Below, one piece after another: positions 1-7,997 of a stretch of 38,804 nucleotides of DNA. The DNA is from Candidatus Gastranaerophilales bacterium (GTDB taxonomy: Bacteria; Cyanobacteriota; Vampirovibrionia; Gastranaerophilales; Gastranaerophilaceae), in the NCBI GenBank assembly GCA_947624325.1, contig CANQJT010000012.1, forward strand, positions 1-38,804, given 5' to 3'. Position numbers and translations under genes: made by a program. The notes beneath the pieces were generated by a model. The model had not been told where the DNA came from, did no database searches, and saw only the letters and a program-made list of their open reading frames with translations. Within the stretch, counting starts at the first letter, position 1, and each line of letters starts with the position of its first letter.

Positions 1-2646
1 CATATACATATCCATATTACGGAAGGCTTCATCGTATGAATTTAACTGGTTTAGGTAACCGCCTATTTGAGCTGCAATGGGTGCTGCCATTATTGCAGGG
101 TTAAAGTCATGGTATGTGTTGCCGGTTGGTGCGAAGGATATATTTTCATCCGTACTTTGTACCAGTAATTTTCTTAACGGAGACATAACATCGTGGCTGT
201 TTTCATTAATTGTTAATTTCTCGCTATTTACCCCGAGTCTTTCAGCGAGTTCATCTTTTGTTATCGAACCTCTGCTGACAAGTGAATCACCTATCGGGTT
301 GAAATCAGTGAGAGTTACGTTTTTATCTTTTAATTTTTCACCAAACGTATCTGTGTTGCCTGTTGCCGAACTGATATCAACTTTAATATTTGCATCGCTG
401 CCTTGCCATGTAATTTCGTCACTTTCAGAGCCTGCATTAAATGCGTCAAGACTTCCGCTTGTTGTATCTAATGTACTGCCATTATTCATGGTAACTTTTG
501 AACTATTAAGCGAGCTGCCGCTGTCTAAATGCAGAGTACCCGTTTCAACAGTCATATTTGCGTTTTTAATCTCGCCGTTAAATGTAAGGGTACCGCTTCC
601 TTTTTTTGTTACATCATATTGTTCCGCTCCCGAAATACCGTCTGCTATCGTAATATTTCTGTCAGTCTCTGAAGTGAATGTTAATTTGCCAATTTCCTTT
701 TCTTGTCCGTTAATTTTAAGATTATCCATGAAAATGTCGGCGCCATCTCCTGCCGAGTTACCGCTAAATACTACATCATTATTTTTTGCTTCAACGGTCA
801 AATTATTATTAGCCCAAATTGCACCACCTTTAGCACCTGCACTGTTACCGGTAAAGCTTGTATCAGTAATATCTGCATCAACATAAGAAGCTATAGCGCC
901 TCCATTTTTAGCAGCGCTGTTACCGCTAAAATTGCTTTCATTAATTTCCAGAGATGAAGTATCCCCGTTCGGGTCAGCATTTGAACGTGTTGCTATAGCT
1001 CCGCCTACCGTAGCAGATGAATTGCCGATAAATTGTGAATTATCAATGACTGTGTCAGAGTTGCTGCCGACAAATATAGCGCCTCCACCTTCAGAATCCT
1101 TTTGAAAATCGGGGGTATCACTCAAATTTGTTCCCGTCGTTTTATTATTTTTAAATACTGAATTTTCAACAAGTGTTGTATGACCTGACCAGATTGCACC
1201 GCCTTCATTTTCAGCCGTGTTACCGTCAAAAACAGCACCGTCAACCTCTAATGTATTACTTTTTCTGTCGGTAAATATAGCGCCGCCCTGCCCGTATAAA
1301 GGATTTCCGCTTTTATCCACTCTTCCTGTTGCTGTGTTACCGCTGAATGTACCGCCTGAAACACTTGTCGAAGAGCCTGCTGCACCATATATAGCGCCGC
1401 CTCTTAAGGCAGAGTTATATGAAAAATTAGTGTTTTCTACAGCAACTGTTGCTCCTTCAGTTGTGTTATTAAATATAGCACCGCCAAGACCGTTTGTTGC
1501 AGCATTTGAGTTAAAAGTGGAATCCTTGATAGTTGTTTCAGTGTTTGTTACAATAGCCCCCGCAGCAGCTGCTTTATTAGAGGTGAATGAAGAATTTTCT
1601 ACCGTTAATTTGCCGTTTGTACCTTTATTTTGAAATACGGCGCCGCCAAAATTGTGTGCAGTATTACCGTTAAATGAGCTGCCTTTAATGGTTGTATCTC
1701 CGCTTGTTACAATAGCTCCGCCGTTACCGTAACTGCCGTTTTTTGTTCCTGTTGCGGAATTATTGTTGAATGATGTATCGGTAATGGTTAATGTGCTTTG
1801 GTCATCTGCAAAAATACCACCGGCATTACCTGCACTATTGCCTGTAAATTCAGCATTTTTTATATCTAAATTTGTTGACTTACCGGCATGTATGGCACCG
1901 CCGTTGCCTGTATTAGTACTTGTGGTTGTTTTGTTATCCGTAAATTTTGTACCGTCAATATTCAAAGTAGTATTATCATTTGCATAAATAGCACCGCCAT
2001 AATAGGTTGCTTTATTGTCTGTGAATAAACCGCCCGTAAGACTCAACTGTTTGTTCGTGAATACGGCTCCGCCAACATCTGCATGGTTGGAAGTAAAATC
2101 GGTATTTGTAATAAAAGCTTCTACTGATGAAAATATAGCACCGCCGTATGCACCTGTTTCTTTTTTTACTTGTGTAAAATTATTGCTGAATTTTGAATTA
2201 TTAACAGTCAGTTTTCCGCTTGATGCAATGGCTCCGCCATAAGCAGTTGTATTTGGTTTAGTTGCTTCAGCATTATATGCATAATTATTACTAAATGTCG
2301 AATTGTTTATCGTCAAATCAATATCAGCGCCTGAATAAATAGCACCACCCCATGTTTGTGCAGTACCAGTAAATGCTGTTTTATTATTACTAAATGTAAT
2401 GTTATTTAGAGTATGAGTATTGTCTTGTTGGAGTGATTCATCTTTGTAGTACATAATAGCACCACCATAACCGGGATATTTATCGTTCTTGTTATCGCTT
2501 TTTGTACCATTATAATCAGTCATTGTTTTACCGCTTATTTCATCGTCGTTTGGATTATACATATGCGCTGTTCCTTCTGCATTTGCTTGCAAAGAAACAG
2601 ACATACATAAAAGTAATGTTGCCAGTAAAACTTTTCTCTTTTTCAT
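1..2646 (-). CDS. Pmp-like autotransporter, C-terminus outside window
   Basis: An open frame of 882 residues runs off the left edge, so it has no visible stop. It starts at ATG 2646-2644 behind AAGGAG (minus strand, about 2652-2657). Residues 1-23 form a signal peptide with a likely cut after QANA. Most of the visible protein is about 19 imperfect repeats, each pairing a GGAI or GGAV motif with an FxxN motif (FSNN, FTDN, FTGN, FNGN). This is the signature of Chlamydia polymorphic membrane proteins, whose repeats fold as a beta-helix passenger. Close to the edge the sequence becomes less repetitive, with FNPAIMAAPIAAQIGGYLNQ at about residues 842-861, which I read as the linker into a C-terminal beta-barrel. 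The expected role is type V secretion and surface display or adhesion. The gene is divergent from an XRE regulator. I am sure of the repeat class; the barrel lies outside the window and is inferred. Confidence 0.88.
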   Translation of the reverse strand, partial: MKKRKVLLATLLLCMSVSLQANAEGTAHMYNPNDDEISGKTMTDYNGTKSDNKNDKYPGYGGAIMYYKDESLQQDNTHTLNNITFSNNKTAFTGTAQTWGGAIYSGADIDLTINNSTFSNNYAYNAEATKPNTTAYGGAIASSGKLTVNNSKFSNNFTQVKKETGAYGGAIFSSVEAFITNTDFTSNHADVGGAVFTNKQLSLTGGLFTDNKATYYGGAIYANDNTTLNIDGTKFTDNKTTTSTNTGNGGAIHAGKSTNLDIKNAEFTGNSAGNAGGIFADDQSTLTITDTSFNNNSATGTKNGSYGNGGAIVTSGDTTIKGSSFNGNTAHNFGGAVFQNKGTNGKLTVENSSFTSNKAAAAGAIVTNTETTIKDSTFNSNAATNGLGGAIFNNTTEGATVAVENTNFSYNSALRGGAIYGAAGSSTSVSGGTFSGNTATGRVDKSGNPLYGQGGAIFTDRKSNTLEVDGAVFDGNTAENEGGAIWSGHTTLVENSVFKNNKTTGTNLSDTPDFQKDSEGGGAIFVGSNSDTVIDNSQFIGNSSATVGGAIATRSNADPNGDTSSLEINESNFSGNSAAKNGGAIASYVDADITDTSFTGNSAGAKGGAIWANNNLTVEAKNNDVVFSGNSAGDGADIFMDNLKINGQEKEIGKLTFTSETDRNITIADGISGAEQYDVTKKGSGTLTFNGEIKNANMTVETGTLHLDSGSSLNSSKVTMNNGSTLDTTSGSLDAFNAGSESDEITWQGSDANIKVDISSATGNTDTFGEKLKDKNVTLTDFNPIGDSLVSRGSITKDELAERLGVNSEKLTINENSHDVMSPLRKLLVQSTDENISFAPTGNTYHDFNPAIMAAPIAAQIGGYLNQLNSYDEAFRNMDMYM

Positions 2647-2723
2647 ATTTGCTCCTTTTATTACTTAATAATTAAAAAATTTTATATTAATCTGCTACAA
2701 CTATTTTTTTTAATAACGTGATT

Positions 2724-2753
2724 ATTATAATATCATATATGGTAACAATGCAA
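2724..2753 (-). promoter_or_regulatory. Probable sigma70-type promoter of the autotransporter
   Basis: On the minus strand TTGCAT (2753-2748) and TATAAT (2729-2724) are separated by 18 bp, about 78 bp upstream of the ATG. One arm of the 2730-2810 inverted repeat sits inside the spacer. The -10 matches the consensus exactly; the -35 is partial. Confidence 0.5.
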
Positions 2754-2810
2754 CTATTTTTTAATAAATCTTGTATAAATTTTATCTTTTTGTATAATAA
2801 TATATGATAT
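2730..2810. promoter_or_regulatory. 11-bp inverted repeat between divergent genes, possible operator pair
   Basis: ATATCATATAT at 2730-2740 and its exact reverse complement ATATATGATAT at 2800-2810 lie 59 bp apart. The left arm lies in the autotransporter promoter spacer. The right arm lies just downstream of a TATAAT (2793-2798, with TTGTAT 16 bp upstream) that could drive the XRE gene. That placement fits repression of both genes by the adjacent regulator. AT-rich palindromes can arise by chance, so this is a candidate only. Confidence 0.4.
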
Positions 2811-2834
2811 ATAATGTTGCCAAGGAGTATTTGT

Positions 2835-3161
2835 ATGGCAACATTGAGCAAATTAGTCGGAAAACGGATTAAGCAAATTCGTGAATCAAAAAATATTAAG
2901 CAAAATAAACTTGCAGAATTAATTAATGTTGAGCCTACAAATATGAGTAAAATCGAAAAGGGTGTGCATCTACCAAAAGAAGAGACAATAAATAAATTAA
3001 CAAATGCCCTTGGGTGCAGTGTAAAAGATTTGTTTGACTTTGAACATCTAAAATCCAGAGAAGAATTATTAGCCTGCATTAATGAAATTTTAGATAACTC
3101 CAAAACAGAAGAATTAGAGTTTTTCTTTAGAATTATGCGTTCTTACAAAGAACTAAAATAA
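2835..3161 (+). CDS. XRE/Cro-CI family helix-turn-helix regulator
   Basis: This 108-residue protein starts at ATG 2835, 7 nt after AAGGAG (2822-2827). An in-frame ATG at 2814 has no such site and was not used. Residues 4-60 are an HTH_3 domain: IKQIRESKNIKQNKLAEL, then the recognition helix region EPTNMSKIEKGVHLP, then INKLTNALGCSVKDLF. The remainder (about 65-108) is helical and acidic and probably serves dimerisation. It is divergent from the Pmp-like autotransporter across 188 bp that hold a shared inverted repeat, so local control of the surface protein and of itself is the simplest reading. No ligand-binding domain is seen. Confidence 0.85.
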   Translation: MATLSKLVGKRIKQIRESKNIKQNKLAELINVEPTNMSKIEKGVHLPKEETINKLTNALGCSVKDLFDFEHLKSREELLACINEILDNSKTEELEFFFRIMRSYKELK

Positions 3162-3240
3162 ATTTAATAATTACAAAATACTTTTAATAAATTAAAATTC
3201 ATGATTTAATAAAAACAGAAGAGAATCTGAGAATAGCATA

Positions 3241-4191
3241 ATGATAAAGATATTAAAAACAGAAGATAATAAAAAACTATCAAAATTAAGCATAAGTGAA
3301 GCTGTTTCAGGTTCATGGTTCAGTCTTATAAATCCTACGGAAGAAGAAATAAAACAAGTTTCCCTTGTTTTGGGATTGGATGAAGATTTTCTAAGAAATT
3401 CATTGGACTTAGATGAAAAATCCCGTATAGAGATTGAGGACGGGAATATACTTATAATTACCAACTTACCTATTATGACTGATGACGGATGTTTTGATAC
3501 TCTGCCTATGGGTATAATATATACCCCTACATCAATAATGACAGTTTGTTCAATGGATAATAATATTTTAGCATCATTTAATGAAACAACTGCATATTCA
3601 TTTGATACAAGAAATAAAACAGAATTTATGCTGAAAATATTATACAGGTCAGTAAAATTTTATTTAAAATATCTTGATATAATAAACAGAACAACAGATA
3701 ACATAGAAAACGAACTTCAAAAAGCAACTAATAACAAAGCTTTATTTCAATTAATGGAAATCCAAAAAACTCTTGTTTATTTTTCAACCGCACTAAAAGA
3801 CAACGACATAGTGCTTCAAAAAATAATGAGAATGACAAATTCCACTTCAACAAATTATTTAAAAACAACGGAAGAAGATATAGATTTGTTGGAAGATGTA
3901 ATAATAGACATCAGACAGGCAATTGAGATGGTCGATATGCACAGAATGATTTTAGAAGCAATGATGGAAGGTTTTGCCTCTATAATAAATAATAACTTAA
4001 ACTTAGTAATGAAATTCTTGGCTGCAATAACAATTATAATGTCAATTCCGACAATGATAGGCGGTTTATGGGGAATGAATGTAAAAGTTCCGTACGGAAA
4101 TAACCCCTACGGATTTTTAATAGTAGTGGCATTATCAATAATTACTTCAATTGCTGTAGTATTTTACTTTAGAAAAAAAGGTATGTTCTAA
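3241..4191 (+). CDS. corA: CorA-family magnesium/divalent cation channel
   Basis: The protein has 316 residues, the usual length for CorA. A long acidic and helical cytoplasmic part (1-255) is followed by two C-terminal membrane segments, LNLVMKFLAAITIIMSIPTM and GFLIVVALSIITSIAVVFY. The first ends in the family's GMN signature (GGLWGMN, about residues 277-283), which forms the selectivity mouth of the pentameric channel. The periplasmic loop VKVPYGNNPYG replaces the usual MPE(L) stretch, as in many divergent CorA proteins. The start at 3241 has only a weak purine-rich upstream stretch. It is followed 23 nt later by a signalling-like protein and may be cotranscribed with it. No M-box-type leader was recognised in the 79 bp upstream. 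Confidence 0.9.
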   Translation: MIKILKTEDNKKLSKLSISEAVSGSWFSLINPTEEEIKQVSLVLGLDEDFLRNSLDLDEKSRIEIEDGNILIITNLPIMTDDGCFDTLPMGIIYTPTSIMTVCSMDNNILASFNETTAYSFDTRNKTEFMLKILYRSVKFYLKYLDIINRTTDNIENELQKATNNKALFQLMEIQKTLVYFSTALKDNDIVLQKIMRMTNSTSTNYLKTTEEDIDLLEDVIIDIRQAIEMVDMHRMILEAMMEGFASIINNNLNLVMKFLAAITIIMSIPTMIGGLWGMNVKVPYGNNPYGFLIVVALSIITSIAVVFYFRKKGMF

Positions 4192-4214
4192 AAGAACAAA
4201 TAAGGGTGGAATAG

Positions 4215-5483
4215 TTGAAAAATAATTACATACTTATTATTTCAAACGACGAAGAAATCGGTAAAAGTCTTTCTGAAAAAATTAAACTTTTAAGAGAATG
4301 CGATACAATAAAAATTGTATCTTATATAGAGGCAATTTCAGCATTAAATTCTACACAACCTGCTATAATCTTGTTATATTGCGGTCATACGGATAATACA
4401 GGAATTGTAAAAGAAATAAGAACAATAAAATCACTTGATAAAGTACCCATAATTTTTATTACCGAATCATTTACCGAAGATAAATTATTATTTGCTTTTG
4501 ATAATGGTGTTGATGATTTCTTTTTCACTACAGATCCCGATTCAATAATATTAATGAGGATTTTTCTCACACTCCAAAAATCAGTCTTATATAAACAAAT
4601 AGAAATCAATAATGATATATTAATTTCATCAGGAATTTTGGATAAAAATTCAGGAATATATTTAAAAGAATATGTACCTATAGTAATGAAGAATTTCTTC
4701 TCAAAGAGTATAGAAGAAAATTTAGAAAATACAATATTTATGTATGTTAAACCCATGCCTGTAAACAATAAAAGATTAAATCTGACAAAACTGGCGCAGG
4801 CAATAAAATCAGTATTAAGAGGAAATGATATAGTAGGCTACGGAAAGAGCTCCGGATTTTATTTATTACTATACAGTGCAGGTGTAAAAGGCGCTCAATC
4901 CGTATTAAAAAGAATTCAAAACATAATGAAAGATGAATGTAAAATATTTGCGAATGCAGCGGAAGTTACAACATCTTTTGAAGAAATAGAACCTGTTTTA
5001 TATCAAAATATGAAATATCAAATTCAAGAAGATAATGATTTTAATTTTTTTGATGAATTAGCTAATGGTGAAATTCCCGAAAACGTAGTAATAAAAGATG
5101 AAACAGGGAAAAAGTTTAAAGATTTTAAAAAAGAATTTTATACGGGATTTGAAAAAATAACTGCACCTGTATTTTATCAAATTCAATCTACATATGCAGA
5201 AAAATTTCCGGAAGCTGAAATTAAATTTAATATGACAGAGACAGAAAGTATTTTTTCAATAGAACAAGGTAATTTAAAAAGCGAATTATCAATAAAATAT
5301 CCTGCGTATATAAAATTAATTATTGATATAAAACACTTTGATGATACGCAAAAACCTGTTATAAGAAGACTAACATATGATTTTGAAGATTATTCCGAAG
5401 AAAAATTATCCTCATTATTAAAAGATATGATTAATGAATTTTCTCAAAGAATAAGTCTTAATTCAATATATTCGGCAGAATAA
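4215..5483 (+). CDS. Degenerate receiver plus degenerate GGDEF-like protein
   Basis: 422 residues, beginning with TTG behind AGGGTGG (4203-4209). Residues 1-125 follow the receiver fold (YILIISNDEEIGKSL, then PAIILLYCGHTDN, VPIIFITES, GVDDFFFTTDPDS). The phosphoacceptor Asp is replaced by Tyr/Cys (LLYCGH), and the conserved KP is replaced by TTD. Residues about 180-240 align with a diguanylate cyclase core: RGNDIVGYGKSSGFYLLLY stands where RxDxxxRYGGDEFxxLL is expected, so the GGDEF catalytic motif is lost. The C-terminal ~130 residues (FKDFKKEFYTGFEKITAP onward) match nothing I recognise. It is probably a non-catalytic signalling adaptor. It lies between corA and a TIM-barrel enzyme that starts 4 nt after its stop. 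Confidence 0.6.
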   Translation: MKNNYILIISNDEEIGKSLSEKIKLLRECDTIKIVSYIEAISALNSTQPAIILLYCGHTDNTGIVKEIRTIKSLDKVPIIFITESFTEDKLLFAFDNGVDDFFFTTDPDSIILMRIFLTLQKSVLYKQIEINNDILISSGILDKNSGIYLKEYVPIVMKNFFSKSIEENLENTIFMYVKPMPVNNKRLNLTKLAQAIKSVLRGNDIVGYGKSSGFYLLLYSAGVKGAQSVLKRIQNIMKDECKIFANAAEVTTSFEEIEPVLYQNMKYQIQEDNDFNFFDELANGEIPENVVIKDETGKKFKDFKKEFYTGFEKITAPVFYQIQSTYAEKFPEAEIKFNMTETESIFSIEQGNLKSELSIKYPAYIKLIIDIKHFDDTQKPVIRRLTYDFEDYSEEKLSSLLKDMINEFSQRISLNSIYSAE

Positions 5484-5487
5484 AATT

Positions 5488-6285
5488 ATGAATAAAAGAA
5501 ACAAAATATTAATATCATCGTCAGCAAAAGAAACAATAGAACAGTCAGCACAGTTGGCTAAAGAACTTAATTTAGGATTAGAAATAAGCAGAGTACCCTT
5601 ATATAAAGAAGAAAAACTTACTGTACAAGACACAATTGAAATATTAAAAAAAGACATAGAAGGTTTTAACAACAGAATTACACTGCACGCAATGTTTTCG
5701 GATGTTAATGTTTCATCACAGGATTGCTTATTAAGAAAATTTTCACAACAAAGATGCCATGAGTCGTATGAAATAGGAAAATCGCTAAAAGCGGATACTA
5801 TATTGTTTCATAGCGGTAACAAAGGAACAAAACACTATGGATCTATAGATTCATTTAAAAAGAATTTTACAGCATTTTGGAAAGATTTTATCAAAGAATT
5901 TGAAAATTCAGGAATAATAGCGGTAATAGAAAACGTATTTGAAACAGAACCGGAATTTTGTTTGGATTTAATAGAAAAAACAAATTCTCCAAATTTAAAG
6001 CTTGCTCTTGATACGGGACATGTTAACTTATATTCGCACGATACCCAAATAACTGACTGGATAAAAGCATATTCAAATAACTTATATCACATGCACATTC
6101 ATAATAACTTCAGAACGAATGACGATCATTCAAATCTTTCAAACGGAACAATAAATTACAATGAAGTATTTAACACATTAAATGAACTAAATTTAGAACC
6201 TTCAATAGTCCTTGAAATGTTTACGGAAGAAGACATAAGAAAAAGTATTGATTTAATGTTCAAACTTAATTTCCTTGAGCCCTAA
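5488..6285 (+). CDS. Sugar-phosphate isomerase/epimerase-like TIM-barrel protein
   Basis: 265 residues resembling the AP_endonuc_2 superfamily (xylose isomerase-like TIM barrels). The usual metal-ligand positions are visible in order: LHAMFSDVN, FHSGNKG, AVIENVFE (Glu), LALDTGHVNLY (Asp and His), HMHIHNN (His) and IVLEMF (Glu). The alternating beta/alpha pattern spans the whole length. Family members include sugar isomerases, epimerases and endonuclease IV; nothing here fixes the substrate. The ATG is 4 nt after the preceding stop, implying coupling to the pseudo-GGDEF gene. The 3' end overlaps the convergent secreted-protein gene by 33 nt, which is unusual but leaves both frames intact. Confidence 0.75.
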   Translation: MNKRNKILISSSAKETIEQSAQLAKELNLGLEISRVPLYKEEKLTVQDTIEILKKDIEGFNNRITLHAMFSDVNVSSQDCLLRKFSQQRCHESYEIGKSLKADTILFHSGNKGTKHYGSIDSFKKNFTAFWKDFIKEFENSGIIAVIENVFETEPEFCLDLIEKTNSPNLKLALDTGHVNLYSHDTQITDWIKAYSNNLYHMHIHNNFRTNDDHSNLSNGTINYNEVFNTLNELNLEPSIVLEMFTEEDIRKSIDLMFKLNFLEP

Positions 6286-7320
6286 CCCGTTTAAATCAAT
6301 TTCAACATTAGTAGAATCTATCGAAAGAAGCATAGATTTTTCTTCGTTATAATCAATACTCCAAGTACCTAAGAATAGCGGTCTTTCATGTGTAAAAGCA
6401 TATGCATAAACCACAAGTCTTTCGGGATTATTTTTATCCCAGCCGACAGGGAATATATCCCACATATAATCTTTTAAATCAATTTGTTTATTTTCTCGCC
6501 ACCAGTAAATAATTGCTTCACGAACGGCAGATAATCTTTTCCAGGATTTTGTTTTAAAATCGTAAATTATAACATTAGTCTGCCAAGTTTCTTCAAAATT
6601 AGAGCCGATTTTTTCTTTAAAAGCTATCTTAGAACTGTCTTTAGACCAATCAATAGGAAACAATGTTTTAAACTGATAATTTTGGAATTCGTCAGCCCCG
6701 ACTTCCACAATTGGATTAACATTCCCTTCAATAACATTTGTCATATACAGTGCATCATATGCATCTTTTGTATTTTTAACAGGAATATAAAAAGCAGCGG
6801 AAGAAGTCTGTAAAAAACTCGGATAAAAAGAGCACTTTGTATAAACCATTTTAGTTTTATCAGGCGATAAAATCCCGGGCGATGAAGCGGTTCTTTCGGA
6901 TACTATTCTTGATACATCTATATTTCTTTGTCCCGGAGGAGTATTATATCTTATAACTCTAAATTGAGGATCAGGCAGGATTATGTCTTCTTCTGATGTA
7001 AAAATCGGCTCAGGAACAACAAAATCCTTTCTTTTTTTATCTGCCGCAAGTTTATAATAATCCTCCATTGTTACGGGGATTTTAGATTTATCTATATTAT
7101 GGTAATAAATTTTTTTAGTGGGAGGCAGATGAAGTTTTTCCCTAACTTTTTCATTTAAAGTTCTTGGGTCTTTTTCCTTTAATTTAACTTCAACTTTAGA
7201 AGAATCTAAAGGCGGAGTAGAAAGATACAAAGGGTCAGGAGGCGGTGTTTTAGCTTGTCCTGATAATGCCGTAATAATAAACACAGCAAATAAATAAACC
7301 CATTTAATACCTTTCATCAA
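6253..7320 (-). CDS. Secreted protein of unknown function, propeller-like segment
   Basis: 355 residues starting with MMKGIKWVYLFAVFIITALSGQAK, a signal peptide likely cut at GQA|K. The mature protein begins Pro-rich (TPPPDPLYLSTPPLD). Later parts contain TolB/WD40-like phrases: SPGILSPDKTKMVYTKC, FPIDWSKDSSKIAFKEK, NVIIYDFKTKSWKRL and NPERLVVYAYAFTHERP. These suggest beta-propeller-type blades in the periplasm. The ATG overlaps the stop of the response regulator gene (ATGA-type overlap at 7317-7320), so it is cotranslated with a two-component system and may be its sensor accessory or output. I do not recognise a named family. Confidence 0.6.
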   Translation of the reverse strand: MMKGIKWVYLFAVFIITALSGQAKTPPPDPLYLSTPPLDSSKVEVKLKEKDPRTLNEKVREKLHLPPTKKIYYHNIDKSKIPVTMEDYYKLAADKKRKDFVVPEPIFTSEEDIILPDPQFRVIRYNTPPGQRNIDVSRIVSERTASSPGILSPDKTKMVYTKCSFYPSFLQTSSAAFYIPVKNTKDAYDALYMTNVIEGNVNPIVEVGADEFQNYQFKTLFPIDWSKDSSKIAFKEKIGSNFEETWQTNVIIYDFKTKSWKRLSAVREAIIYWWRENKQIDLKDYMWDIFPVGWDKNNPERLVVYAYAFTHERPLFLGTWSIDYNEEKSMLLSIDSTNVEIDLNGLGLKEIKFEH

Positions 7321-7997
7321 ACAAGCCCCTCTTTCACGGCTTGAATAGTAGCCTGTGTTCTGTTTTTAACATACAATTTTTGCAAAATGCTGTGTACATG
7401 TGCCTTTGCCGTGGCAAGAGTAATGACTAATTTTTCTGCAATTTGAGAATTATCAAGACCTTCAACAATTAAAGCTAATACTTGAAGTTCTCTGTCCGTA
7501 AGTCCGTAACTATTCTTTGAATTACTTGTATTAGTGTTTTGAGTATTGATATTGGCTATACTATTATTATTTGATTTTCTGATATTAGATAAAACGAGCC
7601 TTGCAATAGCCGGATCAAGCCAAGCCGTACCTTCTGCCACTGCCTTTATTGCTGAAATCAACTGATTTTCATCGGCTCCTTTCATAATATAACCGTCAGC
7701 ACCTGCAGATAAAGAATCAAATACATCATCATCCGATTCTCTTGAAGTAAATATTAATATTTTTATATCGGGATTTGATTTTTTAATAAGTTCGGTTGCT
7801 TTAACCCCATCCATTTCAGGCAGTCCGATATCCATAAGAACAACATCAGGTTTAAGTGATAAAGCAAGTTCAACACCTTGTTTTCCGTTATCGGCTTCGC
7901 CTATTAAATCAATGTCCTGACAATTATCAAAAACAAGCGATAACCCGAGACGCACCATTTTATGATCTTCAACAAGCAAAACTTTTAAGTTGTCCAT
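7317..7997 (-). CDS. NarL/FixJ-family response regulator
   Basis: 226 residues. The N-terminal receiver has the acidic pocket E10/D11, phosphoacceptor D56 in VVLMDIGLPEMDG, a Thr in ILIFTSRE and Lys in GYIMKGAD. A Ser/Asn-rich linker (about 143-163) leads to a LuxR-type helix-turn-helix (about 165-226: GLTDRELQVLALIVEGLDNS, IAEKLVITLATAKAHVHSIL). All phosphorylation residues are present, so it should be a DNA-binding regulator activated by a kinase. Its start lies inside the 3' end of the REC-PAS-kinase gene (13-nt overlap), which identifies the probable partner. The downstream secreted protein overlaps its stop. Confidence 0.93.
   Translation of the reverse strand: MDNLKVLLVEDHKMVRLGLSLVFDNCQDIDLIGEADNGKQGVELALSLKPDVVLMDIGLPEMDGVKATELIKKSNPDIKILIFTSRESDDDVFDSLSAGADGYIMKGADENQLISAIKAVAEGTAWLDPAIARLVLSNIRKSNNNSIANINTQNTNTSNSKNSYGLTDRELQVLALIVEGLDNSQIAEKLVITLATAKAHVHSILQKLYVKNRTQATIQAVKEGLV

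Noticed and set aside
77-2242. Five plus-strand frames of 74-269 codons opposite the autotransporter
   Set aside because: They are the antisense of the repetitive Pmp coding sequence (Ser/Pro/Leu-rich, no ribosome-binding sites); the minus frame has a signal peptide and family motifs.
2814-2834. Upstream in-frame ATG for the XRE gene
   Set aside because: It would overlap the ribosome-binding site of the better start at 2835 and adds non-conserved residues.
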